A stretch of 64,000 bases of DNA from Solibacillus isronensis (GTDB taxonomy: Bacteria; Bacillota; Bacilli; Bacillales_A; Planococcaceae), in the NCBI RefSeq assembly GCF_900168685.1, contig NZ_FVZN01000014.1:1302001-1366000 (forward strand). The letters are read 5' to 3'. The position numbers and the translations under genes were made by a program. Under the pieces are notes generated by a model that was not told where the DNA came from, did not search any database, and saw nothing but the letters and a program-made list of their open reading frames with translations. Of this stretch, positions 25,182 to 34,345 are shown in pieces (positions within the stretch are counted from its first letter, which is position 1; each line of letters begins with the position of its first letter).

Positions 25182-26300
25182 ATGTGTGAACAGCTGCAAA
25201 CAATTCGTCAGCAACTGAATGAACGTTTTTATGATCGGGAAGAAGAAATTGAAGCACTATTAATTGCCTTATTATCACGGCAGCACCTTCTATTTATCGG
25301 TCCGGCGGGGACGGGGAAAAGTGTGCTATCGTCCATGCTTGGTTCCATTGTAGAGGGAAGTCATTGTTTTCAGCATTTATTGACGCCTTTCAGTACGCCT
25401 GAAGAATTGTTTGGTGTCCTTTCTTTAAAAGATTTGGAGCAGGGAATTTACAAACGGAATGTGACTAATATGCTGCCGGAAGCCCATTTTGCTTTTATTG
25501 ATGAAATATTTAAAGCAAACTCCGCGATATTGAATTCACTGCTGACACTGATCAATGAACGAATTTATTATAACAACGGGGTTCCGATAGCTTCTCCGCT
25601 TTTGACCATGGTCGGTTCATCCAATGAATATATCGAAGAAGGGGAAGGGCTGGAGGCATTATTCGACCGTTTTTTGCTGCGCTATGAAGTAAATTATATT
25701 CGTGAAGAAGCAGCCTTTATTGCAATGCTAAAGGACGATAGTGAGAAAGAAGTATCAAAAATAACACTGGACGAGCTTTATGAATATCAGCAAAAGACGA
25801 ATCAGGTTGTGATTTCGGATACGATTTTTAAAGTACTCGCTAAAATTAGGCAGGCACTTCAAGATGAAGGCATTCGTCCGTCCGATCGACGTTTTAAACA
25901 GTCACTGTCGGTTTTAAAAGCGAAAGCATATTTAGACGGGCGTACAGAAGTGATTCGGGAAGACTTGTCAATTTTGACGAATATTTTATGGGAAACGGTT
26001 GAACAAAAATCGTTAACAGAACAAATTATTAAAGAAGTGGCCTTTGATACGGTCGAAGCATTTATTCACAGGACATCGACCGAGTTTGAGATGATTATTT
26101 TAACTGCGAGAAATGCGATGCTTCAAAAATCCCCGTTTGCCAAATCGGAGCTGAGTCAACTGCTTCTGCAGGGGAAAACATTATTTATGGAAGTACAAAA
26201 TATGAGTCGTCAAATCCCGAGTCGTCCGGAATTAAACAGCCTTAAAACGGAAATGCATAAACAATTGCTTCGAATAACTTCAGATGTTATCGGATTTTAA
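25182..26300 (+). CDS. RavA-like MoxR AAA+ ATPase
   Basis: A 372-residue MoxR-family AAA+ ATPase. Walker A is GPAGTGKS (about 40-47), Walker B is FAFIDEIFKA (about 101-110), then SNEYIEEGEGLEALFDRFL with sensor and arginine-finger residues. The segment LTPFSTPEELFGVLS closely recalls E. coli RavA. MoxR ATPases work with VWA partners as chaperone-like assembly or insertion factors. The ATG at 25182 has AAAGGTGG 7 bases upstream; GTG 25137 is an alternative with 15 extra residues behind a stronger site. The stop is 24 bases before the VWA gene. Confidence 0.85.
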   Translation: MCEQLQTIRQQLNERFYDREEEIEALLIALLSRQHLLFIGPAGTGKSVLSSMLGSIVEGSHCFQHLLTPFSTPEELFGVLSLKDLEQGIYKRNVTNMLPEAHFAFIDEIFKANSAILNSLLTLINERIYYNNGVPIASPLLTMVGSSNEYIEEGEGLEALFDRFLLRYEVNYIREEAAFIAMLKDDSEKEVSKITLDELYEYQQKTNQVVISDTIFKVLAKIRQALQDEGIRPSDRRFKQSLSVLKAKAYLDGRTEVIREDLSILTNILWETVEQKSLTEQIIKEVAFDTVEAFIHRTSTEFEMIILTARNAMLQKSPFAKSELSQLLLQGKTLFMEVQNMSRQIPSRPELNSLKTEMHKQLLRITSDVIGF

Positions 26301-26324
26301 AGAATACAGAAGGTGGGATGCTTT

Positions 26325-27707
26325 TTGAGTGAGAACATACATGTAATCTACAGCCGAACGGTTTTTGAGGGAAGCGCAGAGCAAAAGGCACGGTTTAACG
26401 AATTGTTGAAAATGGCGACTTTGTTGAATGACAGCTGCATTGCAGGAGAAAAAATTGTTCCCGGCTTTACGAATATCATCGGGGATTGCTGGCATGCTTT
26501 CTATTATAAAGCGCCTGTATTAAATGAAAATGCAATGCAACTGGATAAAATGCAATTTGATTTTATGAAAGAGCTGCTGAAAAATGAAGAATACATCCAA
26601 TGGCATGAGCTGACAAAGGGCGACGAGCTATTAAGTGTCCTTACTTCCGTCAGCATTGCAGAACAGCTTCTTAAAAGCTTCCAATATTATGAGGAGCAAA
26701 AAAATCCATTTCAGATCGAGCAACTGGAAGCCTTTCAAAAGCAGCAGCAAACGCCAAACGTGATAAGTGATTTACCGGAAAAAAGGGAATATTTAAAGCA
26801 GATATCTAAAACGTCGATCGGCATGATGCTGCAGGAAAACAAAAAGAATATCCATCATACAAAAACAGCGGTTATGAAAGTCGGGACGATGGACGGCAAA
26901 AAAATGGATCAAGTACCTTTGAGCGATCAGTTTAAACTGGCGAGAATGATTAGCGAGCGAAAAGAATTGCATAAAATTGCCGAATTAGTCGGCCGGTTTA
27001 AAAAAATTGCGACAAGAAAACAGAAGTCTAAACAAAAAGAGACGATCCAGCATCAATCGGTGACTTTTGGGCATGAGCTGTCCCGGCTGTTGCCGTCGGA
27101 ATTAGGGAACTACATGCTGGGACATAGCAAACTCGATTTTTTAAAGCGGTTAAGCGAGCAGCAAACACTCGTTTATAATAAGAAGGGAAAAGATCGGCAA
27201 GGAAAAGGACCGATCATTGTGTGCATGGATGAGAGCAGTTCCATGACATCGATTAAAGCCCAAAGTAAGGCGTTTTGTATTGCTTTGCTGAACATCGCCA
27301 AAAAACAGAAAAGAGATTTTGCGATTATCCCTTTTGCAACAAATGTGGGGGAAATTAAATTTTTCAGAAAAGGTCAGGCAAAGACCCAGGATCTCATTCA
27401 GTTCAGTGACAGCTTCATCGGTGGAGGTACAAATTATGAACTGCCATTACGGGAAGCATTGAAGCTGTTAAAGAAAAGTGAATTTAAAAAAGCGGATTTG
27501 CTGTTCGTAACGGACGGTTCCAGCTTTTTACCATCGCGTTTTATAGAAGAATTCGCACAAACTAAAAAGCAGAAGCAGTTTGAATGTACTTCAATTGTAT
27601 TAACAAATTTATTCAATACCGTCGATCTGAATGTTGTAGACCGCTTTTCGGATCGTGTCATTGAAGTAAATGAATTATTTGAAGCAGAAGATGCATTTGT
27701 TTTATAA
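26325..27707 (+). CDS. ViaA-like VWA domain protein
   Basis: About 460 residues. The N-terminal part (about 1-280) is helical and charged. The C-terminal VWA domain begins near residue 295 with VCMDESSSMT, a complete MIDAS D-x-S-x-S, then the Thr in IGGGTNYELP and the Asp in LFVTDGSSF. This order matches ViaA/CoxE, the partner of RavA-type ATPases. Preferred start is TTG at 26325, 8 bases after AAGGTGG; GTG at 26313 lies inside that site. No membrane segment. Likely binds the upstream ATPase and a client; inferred from the family. Confidence 0.85.
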   Translation: MSENIHVIYSRTVFEGSAEQKARFNELLKMATLLNDSCIAGEKIVPGFTNIIGDCWHAFYYKAPVLNENAMQLDKMQFDFMKELLKNEEYIQWHELTKGDELLSVLTSVSIAEQLLKSFQYYEEQKNPFQIEQLEAFQKQQQTPNVISDLPEKREYLKQISKTSIGMMLQENKKNIHHTKTAVMKVGTMDGKKMDQVPLSDQFKLARMISERKELHKIAELVGRFKKIATRKQKSKQKETIQHQSVTFGHELSRLLPSELGNYMLGHSKLDFLKRLSEQQTLVYNKKGKDRQGKGPIIVCMDESSSMTSIKAQSKAFCIALLNIAKKQKRDFAIIPFATNVGEIKFFRKGQAKTQDLIQFSDSFIGGGTNYELPLREALKLLKKSEFKKADLLFVTDGSSFLPSRFIEEFAQTKKQKQFECTSIVLTNLFNTVDLNVVDRFSDRVIEVNELFEAEDAFVL

Positions 27708-27814
27708 AAAAGGGTATATTCAGAAGGTGTGCGTCTATTAGAAGAGCTTTTACCTAGTCAAATGATCGTATGTCTCTTACAATATTGTTAGGCATTTGGT
27801 TAGGAGGCGTCTTT

Positions 27815-28651
27815 TTGTTAGTGGAAGATTATGAAAAGTTTTTTGAAATGACGACGGAAGAGCGAAAACAATCTATTCAGGAGCACCCGTCGATACTGAA
27901 TGATATACTGGAGACAATTGGTCATGAAGAAGCAGCAATCCGTGACCAGCTGAATTATCGTCTGTTCATTTTGCTGTTGTCGGAAAATGCACTCGGTGAA
28001 ACGGTTATCGCCGATTTTGTAAGCAAACTTTCTTCAACAGACGGTTTACTTTATAATATCGGTGAAAAGGGGACAACTTCCGTTTTTCAGCGTTCCTATG
28101 CGGCCCTTTATTTAGCGGCAATCGTGAATGCCGATCGACAGCTTGTCATTTTAACGAGTGAGCAGTTGGAACTGCTTGCACAAAATGCGGTGGCACTGTT
28201 AACGAAAGAGCAGGATTTGCGAAGCTTCGTTGATACGAAGTCGGGCTGGGCACATAGCGTTACGAATACAACGGAGTTAATTGATGCTATTATTGTGCAT
28301 CCGCTTTATCCAATCCGCTTCACTGCCCAAATATTGCAGGGAATTCGCGCAAATATTTGGAAGGGTTATGTATTTGTCGATGACGAAGAAGAACGTTTCT
28401 GCAATATCATTCAGGCATTGTTAGCCAAAAAGATCGACGAAGAACTGTTCATTGAATGGTTTGAACAGCAGTTTGACCAGCTGGAAATGGTCGCCTATGA
28501 GCGCGGCTATGACGCACTATGGTTTAAAGCGAGAACAAACCAGCTGAACTTGGCGAAAACGCTCTACTTCTATTTAAAATTTGCCAATCGGAATGAAAAA
28601 TTGCGCAGCATTGTGTCAACTTTCATTCAGCGCTGGCTCAAATTAAACTAA
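27815..28651 (+). CDS. DUF2785 family protein
   Basis: About 278 residues, all helical and acidic. The central QDLRSFVDTKSGWAHSV segment (about 140-160) is the conserved core of the DUF2785 family, whose function is not known. TTG at 27815 is 7 bases after GGAGG (27803-27807), so it is preferred to the ATG at 27770. It follows the VWA gene by 107 bases on the same strand and may belong to the same module; no terminator was seen between. No signal peptide or membrane helix. Confidence 0.8.
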   Translation: MLVEDYEKFFEMTTEERKQSIQEHPSILNDILETIGHEEAAIRDQLNYRLFILLLSENALGETVIADFVSKLSSTDGLLYNIGEKGTTSVFQRSYAALYLAAIVNADRQLVILTSEQLELLAQNAVALLTKEQDLRSFVDTKSGWAHSVTNTTELIDAIIVHPLYPIRFTAQILQGIRANIWKGYVFVDDEEERFCNIIQALLAKKIDEELFIEWFEQQFDQLEMVAYERGYDALWFKARTNQLNLAKTLYFYLKFANRNEKLRSIVSTFIQRWLKLN

Positions 28652-28831
28652 TAACTTTATTTTAGTACAATAATAAATTTGCTTTTATTCAAGTTTGTAC
28701 ACATACGTATTAAAAAGTATGTCATTTAAAATGTATTATGAAATTGTTGAGGAATACCGTGTGAGAAGAACTTTCTGACAAAGTAGGATTTCTAAAGGTA
28801 TTGCAGAAGAAAATGGCATTTCCGATAGGTC

Positions 28832-28846
28832 ATAATTTTAACTTAT
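28832..28846 (+). promoter_or_regulatory. CcpC-type dyad upstream of acnA
   Basis: ATAA-N7-TTAT, the CcpC dyad of Bacillus citB. It is centred near -66 from the expected start point. A TTAT half-site at 28875-28878 lies near -27, as in the citB promoter. Confidence 0.6.
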
Positions 28847-28869
28847 CGCAAAAGATAATAATAATGCAA

Positions 28870-28898
28870 TTTACTTATGTATGAAAGTAAGCTATTAT
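28870..28898 (+). promoter_or_regulatory. Sigma-A promoter of acnA
   Basis: TTTACT (28870-28875), a 17-base spacer and TATTAT (28893-28898). Confidence 0.65.
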
Positions 28899-28959
28899 TG
28901 ACTGTGGAGAAAAGAGCATTACAACCTTTTCAATTAAGAAAAACTAGGGGGAACACAAC

Positions 28960-31656
28960 ATGGCAAACTTACACAACAGTCGTTCGACTTTTGAAGTTAA
29001 CGGTAAAACTTATAACTATTTCCGTTTAGCTGCAATTGAAGAAGCTGGTATCGCAAAAGTATCACGCCTACCTTATTCAATTAAAGTATTATTAGAATCA
29101 GTATTACGTCAATACGATAACTATGTAATTAAAGACGAGCACGTTAATGAATTAGCTAACTTCGGTAATCACAATGCAGATGCTGAAGTACCATTCAAAC
29201 CTTCTCGTGTAGTATTACAAGACTTCACTGGTGTTCCAGTAGTAGTTGACTTAGCTTCATTACGTTCTGCAATGAAAGAAATGGGTGGAGACCCAGCTAA
29301 AATCAACCCTGCAATTCCTGTAGACCTTGTAATTGACCACTCAGTACAAGTAGACAAATACGGTAACGCAGCAGCATTACAAGCGAACATGGATTTAGAG
29401 TTCGAACGTAACGCTGAACGTTATAACTTCTTAAAATGGGCTCAAACTGCTTATGATAACTTCCGCGCTGTACCACCAGCAACTGGTATCGTACACCAAG
29501 TTAACTTAGAGTACTTAGCTCCAATCGTTCACGTTAACGAAACAGAAGAAGGTTTAGTAGCATTCCCTGACTCAGTAGTTGGTACTGACTCTCACACAAC
29601 TATGATCAACGGTATCGGTGTTCTAGGTTGGGGTGTTGGTGGTATCGAAGCTGAGGCTGGTATGTTAGGTCAACCATCTTACTTCCCAATTCCTGATGTT
29701 ATCGGTGTTAAATTAGTAGGCGAATTACCAAACGGTACTACAGCTACTGACTTAGCATTAAAAGTAACTCAAGTATTACGTGCTCGTGGCGTAGTTAACA
29801 AATTCGTTGAGTTCTTCGGACCTGGCGTTGTTAAATTACCATTAGCTGACCGTGCTACAATCTCAAACATGGCTCCAGAATACGGTGCTACTTGTGGTTT
29901 CTTCGCAGTTGACGAAGAATCATTAAACTACATGCGCTTAACTGGCCGTGACGAAGAGCACATTGCTGTTGTTGAAGCTTACTTAAAAGCTAACGACATG
30001 TTCTTCAACCCGGACTTAGAGCCTGTTTACACTGACGTTTTAGAAATTAACTTAGCGGACATCGAAGCTAACCTTTCTGGTCCTAAGCGTCCACAAGATT
30101 TAATTCCTTTAACTGAAATGAAACGCGTTTACCGTGAGTCTGTAGTAGCTCCTCAAGGTACTCAAGGTTTCGGTTTAACTGAAGAAGAATTCGCTAAAAC
30201 ATCTACTGCTAACTTTGCAGACGGTGCTGTTGAAATCCCAGCAGGTGCGGTAGCAATCGCAGCGATCACTTCTTGTACAAACACTTCTAACCCATACGTA
30301 TTATTAGCTGCTGGTTTAGTTGCTAAAAAAGCTGTTGAGTTAGGTATTAAACCTGCTAAGTGGGTTAAAACTTCATTAGCTCCAGGTTCTAAAGTAGTAA
30401 CAGGCTACTTAGAAGAATCAGGTTTACAAGACTACTTCGACCAAATTGGTTTCAACACAGTTGGTTACGGTTGTACAACATGTATCGGTAACTCTGGTCC
30501 TTTATTACCAGAAATCGAAGATGCAATCAAATCAAACGATTTATTCGTAACTTCTGTATTATCAGGTAACCGTAACTTCGAAGGTCGTGTACACCCATTA
30601 GTAAAAGCTAACTTCTTAGCTTCACCACCATTAGTTGTTGCTTACGCTTTAGCGGGTACTGTAGATATCGATTTACAAAAAGACGCAATCGCTGTAACTC
30701 CAGAAGGCAAAGAAGTATTCTTCGCTGATATCTGGCCTTCAACTGAAGAAGTTAACGAAGTATTAAATAAAGTTGTAACTCGTGAATTATTCCAAAAAGA
30801 ATACGAAACAGTATTCACTGCTAACGAAGCTTGGAATGCAATCGAAACTTCAACTGAAAACTTATATACATTCGATGAAAAATCAACTTACATCCAAAAC
30901 CCACCATTCTTCACTGGTCTTTCTAAAGAGCCAGGTGCTATCCAAACATTAGCTGGAATGCGTGTAATGGCTAAGTTCGGTGACTCTATCACTACTGACC
31001 ACATCTCTCCTGCAGGTGCAATCGGTAAAGATACACCAGCTGGTAAGTACTTAATCGAAAACGGAGTTGCAATCCGTGACTTCAACTCTTATGGTTCTCG
31101 TCGTGGTAACCACGAAGTAATGATGCGCGGTACATTTGCTAACATCCGTATCCGTAACCAAATCGCTCCAGGTACAGAAGGTGGTTTCACTACTTACTGG
31201 CCAACAGGCGAAGTTGAGTACATTTACGATGCTTGCATGAAGTACAAAGAAGCAGGTACTGGCTTAGTAGTATTAGCTGGTAACGACTACGGTATGGGTT
31301 CATCTCGTGACTGGGCTGCTAAAGGTACATTCTTACTAGGCGTGAAAACTGTAATCGCACAATCTTACGAGCGTATTCACCGTTCTAACTTAGTAATGAT
31401 GGGCGTATTACCATTACAATTCATGGCTGGCGATTCAGCTGAAACTTTAGGATTAAAAGGTGACGAAACAATCGACGTTAACTTAACTGATGATGTTAAA
31501 CCACGTGATATCCTAACTGTTACTGCAACTTCTCCAGAAGGAAAAGTAACTGAGTTCAAAGCGTTAGCTCGTTTCGACTCTGAAGTAGAAGTAGACTACT
31601 ACCGTCACGGTGGTATCCTACAAATGGTATTACGTGCTAAAGCTGCACAACAATAA
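28960..31656 (+). CDS. acnA: Aconitate hydratase
   Basis: An 898-residue TCA-cycle enzyme interconverting citrate and isocitrate through a [4Fe-4S] cluster. Cluster ligands are at about C439 (TSCTNTSNP) and C505/C508 ([11 protein letters not shown]). All domains of the AcnA/IRP1 type are present, including the swivel domain with SRDWAAKG near 775. AcnA/CitB proteins can also bind RNA when iron is low. Codon use is strongly biased (GGT, GCT, TTA, CGT, AAC), marking a highly expressed gene. GGGGGAAC precedes the ATG. Monocistronic, with CcpC-type control likely. Confidence 0.97.
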   Translation: MANLHNSRSTFEVNGKTYNYFRLAAIEEAGIAKVSRLPYSIKVLLESVLRQYDNYVIKDEHVNELANFGNHNADAEVPFKPSRVVLQDFTGVPVVVDLASLRSAMKEMGGDPAKINPAIPVDLVIDHSVQVDKYGNAAALQANMDLEFERNAERYNFLKWAQTAYDNFRAVPPATGIVHQVNLEYLAPIVHVNETEEGLVAFPDSVVGTDSHTTMINGIGVLGWGVGGIEAEAGMLGQPSYFPIPDVIGVKLVGELPNGTTATDLALKVTQVLRARGVVNKFVEFFGPGVVKLPLADRATISNMAPEYGATCGFFAVDEESLNYMRLTGRDEEHIAVVEAYLKANDMFFNPDLEPVYTDVLEINLADIEANLSGPKRPQDLIPLTEMKRVYRESVVAPQGTQGFGLTEEEFAKTSTANFADGAVEIPAGAVAIAAITSCTNTSNPYVLLAAGLVAKKAVELGIKPAKWVKTSLAPGSKVVTGYLEESGLQDYFDQIGFNTVGYGCTTCIGNSGPLLPEIEDAIKSNDLFVTSVLSGNRNFEGRVHPLVKANFLASPPLVVAYALAGTVDIDLQKDAIAVTPEGKEVFFADIWPSTEEVNEVLNKVVTRELFQKEYETVFTANEAWNAIETSTENLYTFDEKSTYIQNPPFFTGLSKEPGAIQTLAGMRVMAKFGDSITTDHISPAGAIGKDTPAGKYLIENGVAIRDFNSYGSRRGNHEVMMRGTFANIRIRNQIAPGTEGGFTTYWPTGEVEYIYDACMKYKEAGTGLVVLAGNDYGMGSSRDWAAKGTFLLGVKTVIAQSYERIHRSNLVMMGVLPLQFMAGDSAETLGLKGDETIDVNLTDDVKPRDILTVTATSPEGKVTEFKALARFDSEVEVDYYRHGGILQMVLRAKAAQQ

Positions 31657-31673
31657 TTCCATTCTATAACATG

Positions 31674-31711
31674 AAAGACAAAGTCAATCTCGATTGGCTT
31701 TGTCTTTTTTT
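31674..31711 (+). terminator. acnA terminator
   Basis: A 16-bp near-perfect stem (31674-31689 with 31692-31707) followed by TTTTTTT. Confidence 0.85.
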
Positions 31712-31758
31712 ATGTAAAAAGGACCTAAAGAATATATTTTTTGTTAATTAACAGTAAA

Positions 31759-31789
31759 ATTTTCCGGAAAATGTGGAAATTTTTATAAT
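31759..31789 (+). promoter_or_regulatory. Promoter region with a 14-bp palindrome
   Basis: A perfect palindrome ATTTTCCGGAAAAT (31759-31772) covers the -35 position of a TATAAT -10 (31784-31789) for the downstream surface nucleotidase. This suggests an operator; the regulator is unknown. Confidence 0.45.
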
Positions 31790-31838
31790 ATTTAGTTACT
31801 ATCAAAAGGTAGGTTAAAAATTTGGGGGGGTCTTTTGG

Positions 31839-34004
31839 ATGAAGAAAAAAAGAATGTATTCGGCAACAGCTTTGGCAGCATTTACGGCAGTAGCTGTAGG
31901 AGCAACAGGTGTTATGGCAGAAGAGACAATTTTTACGGATGTAACAGCTAACCATCCATATGCAGAAGGGATCAATGCTTTAACATCTGCAGGTATTGTA
32001 AAAGGATTTGGAGACGGTACTTTTAAACCAGATGCAACCGTTACTCGCGGACAAGCTGCGAAGATGATTGCGGGTGCTCTTAAACTTGATACAACAAATG
32101 TAAAAAATCCTAACTTTAAAGATATTAAAACGTCAAACCAGTATTATAGTCAAATCGCGGCATTAGTGGCTACTGGATTTGTAAATGGTTATGAAGACGG
32201 CACATTCCGTACAGCGGATAAAATCACACATAATCAATTAGCGAAAATTTTAACGAACGTTTCTGCGGTATATCCGATTGATGCAACGACTCTATTAACA
32301 GAAGCTAAGGTTTTATTCAACCCTACGAAACAACTTACTCGTGGTGAACTGTCAAGCGTATTGGCAACAATGCTTGCAGCAGCTGCACCAGCACCGCAAC
32401 CTGAACCACAGCCAGAACCAGAAACAAACAATTATAAATTATCAATTATGCATGTGAACGATACTCATGGACGTGTTGATGCATTTCCAAAATTAATGAC
32501 GGCGGTTAATGAACAACGCGCAAAAACACCGGATGCGCTTTTATTGCATGCAGGTGACGTTTTCAGTGGAACTTTATACTTCAACGAATTTGAAGGACAA
32601 GCTGATCTCCCGTTTTTAAATGCATTGAAATTTGATGCGATCACATTAGGGAACCATGAATTTGACTTAGGTTCTTCACCAGAAGGACATAAAGCATTAG
32701 CTGAATTCATTAAAGCTTCACAATTCCCGGTTTTAACGGCGAATGTTGACTTTACAAAAGACAGCCTGTTTACAGGTATGTTCTCCGATTTAGTATCAAG
32801 CGAGCCAGAAAACGGCAAAATTTACGCTGGTATGATTAAAGAAGTGAACGGCGAAAAAGTCGGGATCTTCGGATTAACGACAGCAGAAACAAAAGACATC
32901 GCTTCACCAGGCAGTGTAGCATTTGAAAATTACATCGACGAAGCGAAAAAAGCGGTAAAAGCGTTTGAAGATAAAGGTGTCGATAAAATTATTGCTTTAA
33001 CACATATCGGATTTGACGATAACCCTGCATATGACAATGATCAAATTCTAGCAAAATCAGTACCTGGAATTGATATTATCGTAGGCGGTCACTCACATAC
33101 AGAGCTTAAAGAGCCAGTCGTAGTTGATACGAATACAGTTGGTGAGAAAAAGGACGCAACATTAATCGTTCAAGCGAAAGAGTATGCTGGATTCCTAGGT
33201 ACAGTGAATGTTGAATTTGACGAAAATGGTGTCATCGTTAAACATGACGGTCAATTAGTTGAAATCGGTAAACTTGCAGATGACGCTGAAGGTTTAAAAA
33301 TGCTTGCTCCATTTAAAGAGAAAGTGGACGCAATTTCTAAAGCAGAAATCGGCGTTACTATAGCAGAAGATTTAGTGAGCCCTCGTGCATCAGACGATAA
33401 TCCAGTGAGTGTACGTAATAGTGAAACGGTATTAGGTAATATCATTACAGACGGTATGCTTGCAAAAGCGAAACAGTATACGGATAAAAAAGTTGTAATG
33501 GCATTGCAAAATGGCGGCGGTATTCGTGCTGCAATTCCTGCCGGCAATATTACGACTGGACAAGTTATTACAGTGTTGCCGTTTGGTAATACACTAGCAT
33601 TAATGGATGTTACAGGTGCTGAATTAAAAGCAGCATTTGAACACTCTGTGAAAGATGCTCCTAAAGAAAATGGCGGATTCCTGCATATCTCAGGTGCTAA
33701 ACTAGAATACGATTCTTCTAAAGAAGCGGGTTCTCGTGTCGTTTCATTAAAATACTATGATGAAGCAACAAAAGCATATGTAGATGTAGCGGATAACGAA
33801 ACTTACACAGTTGCTACAAATGCATTCACAGCTAAAGGCGGAGACGGCTTCAGCACGTTTGAAAAAGCATATGGTGAAGGCCGTGTAACAGACTTAGGAT
33901 TATCGGATTGGGAAAACTTAAAAGAACAATTACTATCAATGAAAGAAATTAAGTTTACTACTGAAGGTCGCATTGTAGATACAGCTGCGCCAGCAGAAAA
34001 ATAA
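31839..34004 (+). CDS. S-layer-anchored 5'-nucleotidase / cyclic phosphodiesterase
   Basis: A 721-residue surface enzyme. A signal peptide (1-27, cleaved after VMA) is followed by three SLH domains (about 30-75, 92-135, 145-185; e.g. GFGDGTFKPDATVTRGQAAK) that bind secondary cell-wall polymer. A Pro/Glu linker (187-200) leads to a metallophosphatase domain with HVNDTHGRVD, HAGDVFSG, LGNHEFD and GGHSHTE. A 5'-nucleotidase C-terminal domain follows (NGGGIRA, LPFGNTL). It should release phosphate from extracellular nucleotides. A strong ribosome site (GGGGGGGT) lies upstream. Monocistronic with a terminator after it. Confidence 0.93.
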   Translation: MKKKRMYSATALAAFTAVAVGATGVMAEETIFTDVTANHPYAEGINALTSAGIVKGFGDGTFKPDATVTRGQAAKMIAGALKLDTTNVKNPNFKDIKTSNQYYSQIAALVATGFVNGYEDGTFRTADKITHNQLAKILTNVSAVYPIDATTLLTEAKVLFNPTKQLTRGELSSVLATMLAAAAPAPQPEPQPEPETNNYKLSIMHVNDTHGRVDAFPKLMTAVNEQRAKTPDALLLHAGDVFSGTLYFNEFEGQADLPFLNALKFDAITLGNHEFDLGSSPEGHKALAEFIKASQFPVLTANVDFTKDSLFTGMFSDLVSSEPENGKIYAGMIKEVNGEKVGIFGLTTAETKDIASPGSVAFENYIDEAKKAVKAFEDKGVDKIIALTHIGFDDNPAYDNDQILAKSVPGIDIIVGGHSHTELKEPVVVDTNTVGEKKDATLIVQAKEYAGFLGTVNVEFDENGVIVKHDGQLVEIGKLADDAEGLKMLAPFKEKVDAISKAEIGVTIAEDLVSPRASDDNPVSVRNSETVLGNIITDGMLAKAKQYTDKKVVMALQNGGGIRAAIPAGNITTGQVITVLPFGNTLALMDVTGAELKAAFEHSVKDAPKENGGFLHISGAKLEYDSSKEAGSRVVSLKYYDEATKAYVDVADNETYTVATNAFTAKGGDGFSTFEKAYGEGRVTDLGLSDWENLKEQLLSMKEIKFTTEGRIVDTAAPAEK

Positions 34005-34016
34005 GTCAACAGAGCT

Positions 34017-34054
34017 AAACCACTAATTTGGGCAACCAATCTAGTGGTTTTTTT
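34017..34054 (+). terminator. Terminator of the surface nucleotidase
   Basis: AAACCACTA (34017-34025) pairs with TAGTGGTTT (34042-34050), followed by TTTT. Confidence 0.75.
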
Positions 34055-34290
34055 ATTTATTTTTTTTGTAAAAATCATTATGTAAATTAAACCATTCAAC
34101 ATGGTACTCAATAACATTAAAAATTAGAATATTCAGATAAATAAAGGTAGTCCCGAAATAGAATGTTATTTAACGATTATATTGTCCTATTTATTGAATA
34201 TTAATATGAACAAAATTCACGTACTAATAAGAAAATATTTACATTTTCTAGTAGAAATATGTAAAAACTTAGAATATATTATTGTTATAC

Positions 34291-34308
34291 GCAATGAGTA
34301 TTCATTCA
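34291..34308 (+). promoter_or_regulatory. FadR/TetR-type operator ahead of the yhgE-like gene
   Basis: GCAATGAGTATTCATTCA matches the Bacillus FadR-like consensus TGAATGAMTANTCATTCA at 15 of 18 positions. It lies 37 bases before the start codon. No tetR gene is adjacent. Confidence 0.5.
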
Positions 34309-34345
34309 TTCGTATAGGACTATTTTTATAAAAAGGGGGGTTTTT

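Larger units (their letters stand above)
28652..28959. other. acnA control region
   Basis: A 308-base gap with a short hairpin (ACATAC/GTATGT, 28702-28723), then the CcpC-type sites and the acnA promoter. No gene is visible. Confidence 0.5.
34005..34345. other. Control region ahead of the YhgE-like gene
   Basis: A 341-base gap holding the nucleotidase terminator and, near the YhgE gene, a TetR/FadR-type operator. Otherwise AT-rich with no gene. Confidence 0.4.

Noticed and set aside
31740-31760. PhoP box ahead of the 5'-nucleotidase
   Set aside because: Only a single TTAACA hexamer is found; PhoP boxes need several direct repeats at fixed spacing.
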